From Gnetum montanum (lineage: Eukaryota; Streptophyta; Gnetopsida; Gnetales; Gnetaceae): a stretch of DNA of 64,000 nucleotides. Location: assembly GCA_015680685.1 (NCBI GenBank), contig MNCI01015670.1, forward strand, positions 310,486 to 374,485. Reading direction: 5' to 3'. Shown here one piece after another: positions 45,956-55,631 of this stretch. A program made the position numbers and the translations under genes. The first letter of the stretch is position 1. Every line of letters begins with the position of its first letter. The notes under the pieces were generated by a model. That model had not been told where the DNA came from. It saw only the letters and a program-made list of their open reading frames with translations, and did not search any database.

Positions 45956-47955
45956 TTAGAATGGAGGATATCCCCCATAACTAAACTTTTGATCATGGCT
46001 AGAATTAATAAATAGAAAATGTGGATTCATGCATGTGGGAAATATTGGAGTATGGTCATATCCAAACCACAATGTGTCTTTTGATGTGGTGGCTGGAATG
46101 TACCCAACTTGGGGTTCACACACTTGATTAAAGTTGTCATAGTGGGGAAAATTATAAGATGTGGTCATGTGATAAGGAGTTGACCCACTATGGCATCTGT
46201 GACCATAAGATGGTATGAAAGGATTGATATGTCTCCCCACGTGGCTATATTCATTGGGCTACATGGTTGTTGGTGTGTTGATTGGTGGCCCAGATAGAGT
46301 AACAGGAGACAGATGCATCACAATGTTGAACTTGTGCTAAGTTGGAGGATGAAATGGTTTTGAAACCATGTTGTCTCTTTCTATAGTCCTGTCTAAAGAA
46401 AGGATGCTTTGAATGTTGTGGAGGGTTCCCACTACTATTGATAGTAGCAACACAAGTAACGTTCGTGGGTTGATGTTGTGGTGAAAAACCTTCTAGCACA
46501 ACTGGTGTCGATGTAGAAGGAGGTGAATGATGAGAATATTGAGGGTGAGAAGAAGTGTAAGAAACATGAGGTGGTGATCTTGTTGGAGAGGACATGGGTT
46601 GATAGTACTCAGGAGAATGATAATGATGTGGTGAATAGAGGATGTGGATCCAGTTGGGGAAATAGGATGTTGAACATAATAAGCACTTGAGTTCGGATGG
46701 TATGAAGGGTATGACCAATTTGACGGTGGCTTGACCCACGACTAGGGTTTTTGCCACTATGGTTGAACCTAGTATTTTTGTACAAAATTTGGAGGTAACA
46801 TTCCTTCCCAGTGCACATGTAAATGTGACAAGATTGGGCATTGGCCTTTGGGGTGATCATACAAGCAAACATCACATTGATATGGGTGATTTGTAGTTAA
46901 GCTCTTATCCTTATTTTCTTCAACCTTTATTTCTAATTGTTGTGTGTTGTCCTGTCCTATTTCTTAGGTTGGCATGGTTTCACCTTTAATAATGTTGGCA
47001 TATTCTTTGCATTTTTCCTGTACCCATTTCTTCATGTCATTAATCTTTGCATTAATTTGATCTAGTGATTGTAGTATCAACAAAGATGATTCCACCTCCT
47101 TGAGGTGAGTTGATTTCTCATCTTCATGATCATGGCCCTTTGCTATTTTGAGATTTTGGTCCTGTTGAGAGCTTTCAACATTGTCCCATGTAGCCATTTC
47201 TCCTTCTTCTTTTGCTACCTACTTAATAAGCTCTTGGAATTGGTGGGTTCATAGTTCATATAGTTGACCTCGGGCATACATCCCTAGGGTTTCCCTTGTT
47301 TTATTACAGAGCCCATCCATGATGTGGTACATTAGCCTTTCCTCAGAGAATCCATGGCTTGGGCAATTGTTTGACAATGAATAGTATCTTTCTAAGGCCA
47401 TGTCCAAGGGTTCATTCTACCCTTGTTTCCATTCTTGGATTTGTCTCCTCAAGGCTAACACTCTTGCATAGGTTTGATATCTTTCATTGAAGAGTTCTAC
47501 TATTATCGGCCAACATCGAATTGATTTTGGTTTTAAGGACCTGTATCATACTTTTTCTTGGCCAATGACTGTCATAAGAAAGAGCTTAAGTTCCATACAT
47601 AGGCATCATGGAAGGCTTGTAAATGATGTTGTAGATCTAAATCATAGCCTCCTGAAAACTTTGAAAAGTTATTTAGATCAAGCTTGGGTAGATGGCTTTC
47701 CTCTTGATGCTTGCAGGATATTCAAACAGTCTCTTGTATATGCATTAGGCTCTTAGTGGCCAACAGGGGTTCATCGTCACTAGGTAAGTTATGAATTTGT
47801 TAGTTGGGATGATGTTGTGTTTGTTTATGTACATAGGAGAGCCCTACATAATATTGAGTACTCCAAACTTCATCTTCGTCATCATATAATTCATTGGTTC
47901 TCCAATGAATTACCTTATTAGTTGTTGCATTGTCATAGTCTTGTGAGAGAGACAT
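45956..47955 (-). pseudogene. gag: E1 gag
   Basis: ATG at 47955 (MSLSQDYDNATT) opens the protein. The core is near 47560-47350 (VWYRSLKPKSIR, LFNERYQTYARV, ALERYYSL). A glutamate/lysine-rich helical part (47197-46964) is followed by a zinc knuckle, CDVCLYDHPKGQC (CX2CX3HX4C), near 46840-46885; this spacing is seen in Athila-type gag. A long proline-, tyrosine- and histidine-rich tail runs to a stop at 45956 in shifting frames. E0 lacks the helical and zinc segments because of its deletion. Stops and frameshifts make it non-functional. Confidence 0.8.
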
Positions 47956-48049
47956 TATGATGAATTGTGTATGGTTATTTGCAATTACTTTCTTTCTAAA
48001 AGATATATCGTTAAGGCTTTGTTAAAATGATCTTGGATAATGCAACTAA

Positions 48050-48812
48050 TCTAGATAGTTACACGTTGATCGCAGTTCACTATCTTCCCACATGGACTAG
48101 TATTTGCTTTGTCATGTATGATTTAGTTTAAAGTGAGGTGTATGGTGTGATCCTAAACTAGTGCTACTCCTAGATACAATGGAAAATGATCTTGATTAAA
48201 CTAATAAGTAATAGGAAATGAAGTCTAAGATAGCCTAAGTGCAATAAGCATCTATCCTTAATCAAACGTATGCATCTTGGACCTCGTGTACTACTTTTGG
48301 GATTATCAAGAATACATTACTTGAGCACTCCTAGATACGCTACTAGGTTACCAAGTAGTTACACTTCAATATTCGTGATTAAGTTGTACTCATTCCACAT
48401 TTAGCAACAGGAATAGTAAATGATGGTAAAGAAATATTAACTATGAAAATAATAAATAACAATAACAATTAAACAATTAAGACTAAGTGAATGCTGTAAT
48501 CATGGAGTAATCTCGATCTTTATGGCTAATCATGTGCATGTACAAGTATGTCACACTTGAATAAAGGTTTCGTACAATTACAAGCATCACACTGCGGGCA
48601 TGCACTTGGGAAAATAGTATAACTCCTATGGAAACAAACTGCAATAGATTCACTACAACTTGACAAAAAATCCCTAAATGTGGCAGGTGCATGCATATTT
48701 ATAGTAGAAAATGAACTCTACGTTGACAAGTCCACGTCAATGAGTGGAAAGATGGGTCGACGGGGTTGCATCAACATGGCCCAGTCGATGCTTTCCATTG
48801 GATGCTTCATCA
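48050..48812 (-). repeat. E1 5' LTR, truncated at its 3' end
   Basis: Minus-strand start TGATGAAGCATCCAATGG. It aligns with 43078-43950 until CTATCTAGAT and then passes directly into leader sequence (AGATTAGTTGCATTATCC). About 110 bases of U5 and the primer site are gone. The junction word TAGAT occurs on both sides in intact E0. Confidence 0.8.
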
Positions 48813-49525
48813 CTATCCATGAATTTCATTGACAAATCCCACTTCATTATACTTTTGGTGCCTTCTAGTCTATTCAATGTTACCCTAGACCTTTCAAATT
48901 AACCTCAAATCCTTTATTTTTGGCTTGGAAATTCAAAAGTTCTTCAAATTTATCAAGTACCCTATTTTCAATGGGCCACAATATTGGGTACTTGATATCG
49001 CATCCAAAAAAAGTATATATATAGACCCCCCATGCATGTCAATATCATTTTACATTATTCACATGGAGAGATTTGTTCAAATTTTCTTCCACAAATTGCT
49101 AGCTTGTGCACCTATCGTTCAAATAGCCATAACTTGTTCATTAAAGCTTCAATTCCCATTCTGATTGAATTTGTTCAAACTTGGAGTGTTCAGCTTAGTC
49201 ATGGGGAAAGGGTATGGTCCAAGTTGCACATAATTTTTTCAAAATTCATCATCACCCAAAGGATATCATAAAGGGTAAATGACTGCAAAAATGTTAAACA
49301 TGTTGCCAAATCAATTTTAATCTCTTCACCCACACCATGAGAATTAAATTTTTGAAGCCACCTAATCAAATTGGGCCCAATATCAAAAATTTTAGGGGAC
49401 ATTCTCATAAAATTCTCTAACTTTGGATCACACTAAACAAGAAAAAAATTCATTAAGGGCAAGAAGTAAGGTATAAATCAAATTTGTAAATAACCTTACT
49501 AATAATCTACCTTGTGTGATTGTAG
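48813..49525 (+). other. E0 spacer with candidate splice acceptor
   Basis: CTATC (48813-48817) is the right target duplication of E1. The rest is E0 non-coding sequence, ending TTGTGTGATTGTAG immediately before the ORF2 ATG. The same acceptor-like sequence stands before ORF2 in E1, so ORF2 could be translated from a spliced subgenomic RNA. Confidence 0.55.
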
Positions 49526-52318
49526 ATGGCCCCTAAATGTGGACAACAATGAGGACCCTCTCAAGGTGCATCCAAACAACCAAGGAGAAGCAGAGGCTAG
49601 GCATCTCTTGAGGAACATAAAAAATAGGAGACACAATTGTTCAGCATCCATGAAGAGCCTCTTGTTACTATGCAATCAGGACAAGTTGAAGAAAGAGCCA
49701 TTGAAGCACTTGAATAGGGGTAACATCTCACGTTGTCCCCAGAATGTGTTCAAGAAATTCATAAAAGGTCCATGTCAGCAGCCATGGTCATGGAACTCAA
49801 CTTTGGATCTTTCACTAAGTTCGCTCCTGAGGCAATCAAGGACCAACTCAAAGAGTCCCCATTATGGCCTGTTCTCTCTAAAAGTGGTGCTTGGTACTTG
49901 GCAGAGACATACCAATTTTGGCATAATAGAGAAGAAGGCACCACAGTTGATATTGGTGGTGTTTTTATAGGTTTCTCTACCAAAGCCATTTCAGAAGTGT
50001 TAAATCTTCCAAATATAGGACCAAAAGTTGCTCACCTGCCCACTCGCTTTGATGTTGATGCACAAAAGATTTGGTTGAAAAGGATGTATGGCAAGGAAGA
50101 TAAGGCATATGGAGAGCTGATATCAGAGGAGAGGATTTATTTCAAGATCAGCACTTATCACATCTTCCCCATGAAACGATTGAACAGAATCTCCATGTAT
50201 GTGGCTAGAGGAAGTGCTATATTTATGGGCAAGGTTAATGCTAACCTACCCATCTATATCTTATAGAGATTTTGAGGTAGTTCAAGGAATGCAAGATAAA
50301 GAAGTTTGTATTTCCCTTTCCCTATCTCATCAGGAAGTTGTGCCAACATGTTGAAATTCTAGGGTACACCAATGACGTCGCTAGAAGGGCCCAAAATGCT
50401 TCATTTGTTGAACTATTGAAGCCACCAGTCCTAAAGAAAAGTGTTGGTGAGACATTGGAGCCTGAAAAAGAATAGATGATGGGGCCCACTACAACTTAAA
50501 CTATAGGGCCTAGCCAACTTCCAAGCACAAGGCCCAGTCAACAGTAAGAAGTGAGGCCTAGCATAGGGCAGCAAGACCAACCACCACCATTTCGGTAGGA
50601 CTATCAACTATTGATGAGCCATCTCAGGGCCATTGTTGAGATGGTTAGCTGGGGAAGTCATGATGAGACCAACCTCTTTTGGGTCATAAATGATGTCGTA
50701 CGACCCATGACCTTAATCAATCGCACATGGGATAAGGTGTTAATCCAAATAGAAGGAGGGGAATTGCACTAGTCACAACAAATCTCAAGAAATGCTGCAT
50801 CATTTTAGGTGTAATTAGAAACTAGTAAAGGGACCATAATAGTGGTCATGTAGCACCAAGATGTAGTGGGAGCCATATAAGTGGTCACAGACCACATAAA
50901 AGAATCATTCAACATCCTTAAACTTTGTACCATCGATAGACATTATGGGAGTAAGAAATTCTTAAACTTTGGCTGGTCCCTTGATGACTCTTATGGAGCA
51001 TGAGGATGTTCTCAATCGGTTGCTACAGACAGGACAAGTGATGATGTCCTTGTTTGACATCCCTCAAGATGTCATAGAAACTCAATCAGACCTCATATCC
51101 ACTAAAGGGAAGCTGTTTATGACAGAGATTAGGGTCAAGCATGCAGAGGTAGAGTTGGAAAGACTCCAAGAGAAGCTTGTCACCTTGTAAGCTACATAGC
51201 GGGACCCATCTCAATTCATCCCTCTAGACTAGCTAGAGTTTTGTCGGATGGAGAAACTTAATAAATTATTGGTAGAAAATAAAAAAGTGATGATGGAGAA
51301 AGAGAAGGCCAACTAGGATGCTTCCAAGGCACAAGCTCAGACCTATGCACATGCCAAAGCACTCAAGACCTTACAAAAGGAGAATAAACAACTTGCCGTA
51401 GACAATCTCAAGTTGACAACTGTGGAAAAATAAAAGAATGTTTTCAAACAAAATTTTTAGCAGTTACAACAAAAATTGGTTAGGGTCAACCAGGACATGA
51501 ATTACTTGGTTAGAGAAAATTGAACCTTTCAATGGAGGAGGTACATGCAATTCATCAAAAGATGGCCATTGAAATAAGCGTGTGGCAAAATGAGGCCAGG
51601 TGACATGAGAAACTAAATGAACACTTCAAGGACTAGATGGGGATGTATAAGTAAGTAATTAAAAAAAATCCATATGGCCAAGCCCCATATTAACACTCTT
51701 AGTGCTCAAAACACAGATTGGCGGGCCATATTGGATACCTATGCATTCATCCACCAAGCAGAGCTCAAGAGTTGAAACCTGCATATACAAGATCTTATGG
51801 AGGACATGGAAATGGCAAACTTGTGATATGCCAACTTAGCCATGTTAATAGTAGGATGCCCAAGAATAGAGTTGGAGAAGTAGGTAGCTACCACCTACGC
51901 AAAATATGAAACAGAATTTGTTGAGCACAAGAAGATGCTACAGAAATTAGAAGTGGCAAATTCTGAGTTAGAGGTGGTCAAAACTAGCTACCAGGGACAA
52001 AAGGATGTCATGGTAGACTTGGCTCAATGGATTACGGATTACCAGGAATACAAGATCAAAGCCAGAGCCTATGAAGAGGAACGATGGTTGTTTGCAGCCT
52101 GGTATGTCAAGGCCAATTAGATGTTCCCACAACTACCATGTCCATGGGAGGTGCTAACTCCATCAAACATTGGAGCATCAGCATAGATGGCACAAGACCC
52201 CAAAACCAAAGAGGAAAAACTCTAGGCACTCCTTTAGAGCCATGAAATTCCAAAACCTGGAGCACAAGATAAGGGGAAGTGACCCATGGAGGAACCATCG
52301 CCACCTAGAATTGCATGA
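49526..52318 (+). pseudogene. E0 ORF2: plant-transposon-like domain plus coiled coil
   Basis: Starts MAPKCGQQ after a splice-acceptor-like sequence and ends EEPSPPRIA at TGA 52316. The N-terminal third (to about 50400) holds a domain with GAWYLAETYQFWH, GGVFIGFSTKAISEVLNLP, ISTYHIFPMKRLN and YFPFPYLIRKLCQHV, the pattern of the 'putative plant transposon protein' domain found in many plant retroelement ORFs. A glutamine- and proline-rich middle follows (50470-50620). From about 50960 the protein is mostly long heptad-like helices (ELERLQEKLV, KALKTLQKENKQLAVDNL, KKMLQKLEVANSELEVV). One frameshift near 50990 and many stops are present. The role in the element is unknown; the family match is from memory. 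Confidence 0.65.
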
Positions 52319-52497
52319 GTTCCTACAAAATTTTGTCTATTTTTAATTTTGTGTCTATGTCCCAATTTTTTTGTATTCATCTCTCCACATTGGCATGAAT
52401 AAATTCCTAGTTAGTCAATAATTTCATACCTATCCACTGTGTAATTAATTGGGCTTGTTCTCATTTTTTTTGACTTGAGTATGAGTTTTCATTCATT

Positions 52498-52507
52498 CAT
52501 GGGGGTA
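52498..52507 (+). other. E0 polypurine tract
   Basis: CATGGGGGTA lies directly before the LTR start TGATGAATCATGA. Confidence 0.75.
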
Positions 52508-53385
52508 TGATGAATCATGATTTGTCAAGCTCTAATATCAGACCTGCGATATCGGATTCGTGATATCGGGTACGCGATATCGCGACCTAGCCAACAATAT
52601 CAGATACACGATATCATGACTCTTGTGTAAGCCTATAAATACACATTTGGGTGCATAGGAAGGATGTATTAGAGTTGGTAGGTGTAAGTGTAGAGTCTTT
52701 TTATTTAGTTTTAGTTCTTCTCAACTCTTTCTGTAGTGCATTCTCACAGTGTGGTGATTGTAATTGTATGGAACCTTTGTTCGAGTGTGACATACTTGGA
52801 TACACACATGATTTGCAATAAAGATCGAGATTACTTCATCATTGTAACATTCACTTAGTTTTAATTGCTTACTATTATTGTTATTTATTGTTTTCCTAAT
52901 TAATATTTCTTACCCTTCATTCACTATCTCTGTTATTAAATGCAAAATGAGTACAACTTAATCATGAGCATTTAAGTGTGACTACATGGTAACCTAGTAG
53001 CGTATCTAGGAGCACTCAAGTAATACATGCTTGGTAATCCCAGAAGTAGTACAAAAGGTCCAAGATATGTATGAATGATTAAGGATGAATGCTCATCATA
53101 CTTAAGCTAGCTTAGATTCTCTTCTCTCATTTCCTCTTACATTAAAACAAAGTTATTTTCCATTGCCTCTCGGAGTAGCACTAGATTAGGATTACATCAT
53201 ACACCTCACTCTAGACTAAACCATACATGAAAAAGAAAATACTAGTCCAAGTGGGAAGACAGTGAACTATGATCAACATGTAACTATCTAGATACCACAA
53301 CTAGCCTGTCTACAGAGTTTGACTAGATCATGCTTGAATGCTTGTATTTGTATGGTTGAGTGTAGGGATACCTCGCCACTCATCA
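52508..53385 (+). repeat. E0 3' LTR
   Basis: Matches 1295-2143 throughout. Its U3 has three GATATC palindromes in about 35 bases (52550-52590) plus two related words; TATA box CCTATAAATACAC near 52632; AATAAA near 52819. It ends CCACTCATCA at 53385. Confidence 0.88.
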
Positions 53386-53386
53386 C

Positions 53387-55036
53387 TGAAACACCACAAA
53401 ATTTCAGCTTATACACTTTGAAACAAGAACAACTCAAGCCCTTTTCGGAATTTAGGAGGCAAAACTTGACTAAGGCATGAAACTCACACCCAACTTGTTC
53501 AAGTCAGCTTGCTCATGTTGTCAACCTAGCTTGCCCTCAATGTGACCAACCATGATAACTTCCAAATTAGGTCAAAATGGTCCTAATTTGAATGGGCAAG
53601 GCCCTATCAGGGCCCATTGATGGCTGCCCCAAGTTTCAGCATCCAAAATCCAAGATCTTAAGTCAAAATCACACAAATCTTGCAACTCATGCTGAGGTCA
53701 CAGCCAGGTCATGTTGGCAGCGTGAGTCCTGCGTGAGTAACTCAAGACAGCCTTAAAACAGTGTTAAAATGGCCTAATTTCGAGGGTACAAGGCCCCCTC
53801 TAGGTCCACTAATGATTGCTCTAGGTCCTAACCCTCAAAATTCTGATTTCAGGCTCAAAAATACTCTGTTTTCAGTGCTCATGCCCAACTCACACTGACA
53901 GCATGAGCCTAGTGTGAGTTGACAAAATGACTTGGATCAAGGCACAAACAGGCTCAAAATTTGCATGCAGATTATCTTAAAGGTGGAATTTTGACACTTC
54001 AAAAATAAGTCTTAAAGGTGGAATTTCGACACAAAATGCATCATTTTTGGTCATGCATGTTGAGGTCACGTTGAGGTCATGCTGGTAGCATGAGCCCAGC
54101 GTGAGCACTGGACATGACCAAGCAAAAGCATTGTAGACACGTGCTGAGGGCACGCCAGGACAAGACCAATGCATGCTGGTGACCTTGGTGAAGCAAAAAA
54201 TTTCCAGCAGCAGCCAGGTCACAGATTCAGAAATTCCAAGCGAGCCGGAGGCAAATGCTCTTATTGTACATTAGCAGTCATTGTAAATTTTTCACATTTT
54301 TGAGCTGGTCAAGCTCTTACGCTACAAATTGTACATGGGATTAAGCTAGCTTGTGCAAGCTAAAATAGATTGTAAGATACAGTGTATCTAGTCTAGAATG
54401 TAGTCTACCTATGTATACCTATCACACGATCTGCTTCTCGCTCATCTCACAGCCATTAACATCATTCATAAATCCTACTCCTAAGCCTAGAAAAATGTAT
54501 AAATACCCTATTCATTGACATAAACGGGGTTGGCAATTTTTGCAAAAAGGATGACCTAAAGAGAATTGACTGGCAACCTTTGATGCTCAAGAGCATGCGA
54601 TCCCTAGCACTTGAGCATCTGCAAATGCTTCATCCTTCATCTCAGGGCTTGATGCTTGACTTGCCATTCGCACACGCAGCTGCATTTTGACTGGTGTACT
54701 TTATTCTCTAAATCAATACAATACAGTCTTTTTCCTTCCATTACACTATTTACATTATTCTAGTTCATTGTTTACATTTGCATCATTCTATTCCATGCTT
54801 ACGTTACATCTACGCTCTGTTTACATATTTCGTGTTACGTTTACTACGATAACCCCAGCGTAAGCCATAGCTTATGCTTGGGGAAGTCCTTGGTTGATTT
54901 GTGTGCAAACCATCCAAGGCACTCTGTGTTCATTTTTCTAGCTTGCCCTCACACGAAGGCAAGGGCATTTGTATCTCTCCGAAGATCTTTTGACGTTCGT
55001 TCCTCCAGCCTTACGCCGATGATTTCGAATGGTACA
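53387..55036 (+). repeat. A3 5' LTR
   Basis: Starts TGAAACACCACAAAATTTCAGC, ends GAATGGTACA. It is related to the A2 LTR in its last 250 bases (CAGCGTAAGCCATAGCTTATG) and in its AGCGTGAG words near 53710, 53890 and 54090. TATA box at 54498-54505. Confidence 0.85.
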
Positions 55037-55041
55037 TAAAT

Positions 55042-55060
55042 TGGTGCTAGAAGGAGGGCC
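55042..55060 (+). other. A3 primer binding site
   Basis: TGGTGCTAGAAGGAGGGCC, five bases after the LTR; same as in A1 and A2 apart from transitions. Confidence 0.7.
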
Positions 55061-55631
55061 TGATCTAGTTTTCCATCCCAATAAAACGTTGATTCTATTA
55101 CCATTCATGCATGGTGAAAATTAGGTGTAGAACACAAGATTAGCTTGCTTAGACCATACCAATCTGTTCACGATTGAATTGAATCCTTGCAAAATTTTTA
55201 TGTTGCTGCCAATGCGATAAGTTCTATAATTGTTAGTGAAAACATTAAGTACAACATGCATACACTGTGAAAATCCAACACAGTGTACACACGTTGCAAA
55301 ACACCAATGCTACAAAAATCCAAAATAGCATACACTACAAAAATCCAATGTAGCATATACACACTGCTGCACACATTTGGCGTACACATGTTGTGCATGC
55401 ACAACACTTACACACGCTACGTCGCATTGTGCTTATGCTACACGTACGCTGCTCTTGCATACGCTATGCACAAGCTAGCGTATGCATGTTCAGGGTGTGC
55501 TCACGCTAATGTTAATACCCAGCTTACTTAAGCTCAACTTGCACATGCCCAGCTTGTAGAAGCCCAGCTTGCTGAAGCTCAACTTGCATACACTGCTTAC
55601 ACACATTTAGCTAGTCAAGCCAGTTACACAC
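55061..55631 (+). repeat. A3 leader with short repeats
   Basis: 55255-55375 repeats TACAAAAATCCAA with GTAGCATA between; 55400-55505 has ACGCT and GCTAGCGTATGC words; 55518-55600 repeats AAGCTCAACTTGCACATGCC and CCAGCTTG two to three times. No gene. Confidence 0.55.

Larger units (their letters stand above)
43078..48812 (-). mobile_element. E1: minus-strand relative of E0, internally deleted
   Basis: LTRs at 43078-43950 (3' LTR) and about 48050-48812 (5' LTR) flank a minus-strand gag and a shortened ORF2. A perfect 5-bp target duplication CTATC (43073-43077 and 48813-48817) proves insertion into E0. The element is about 5.7 kb long. The 5' LTR has lost its last part and the primer binding site. 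There is no pol. Confidence 0.88.
1295..53385 (+). mobile_element. E0: Athila-like LTR retrotransposon, gag plus extra ORF, no pol, host of two nested insertions
   Basis: The element is bounded by two LTRs of the same family (1295-2143 and 52508-53385), has an Asp-type primer binding site after the 5' LTR and a GGGGGTA polypurine tract before the 3' LTR. Removing nested A1 (3667-41714) and E1 (43078-48812) with their duplicated target bases leaves roughly 8.3 kb: LTR, gag, spacer, ORF2, LTR. I find no protease, reverse transcriptase, RNase H or integrase in any E0 segment, so it would depend on an autonomous partner. The 5-bp target duplication cannot be confirmed: the left flank is CCTTT at 1290-1294, but the right flank is cut after one base (C at 53386) by element A3. 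Confidence 0.85.

Noticed and set aside
48818-49500. Short plus-strand frames (79 codons) before ORF2
   Set aside because: No similarity to known domains and not conserved in the homologous part of E1.
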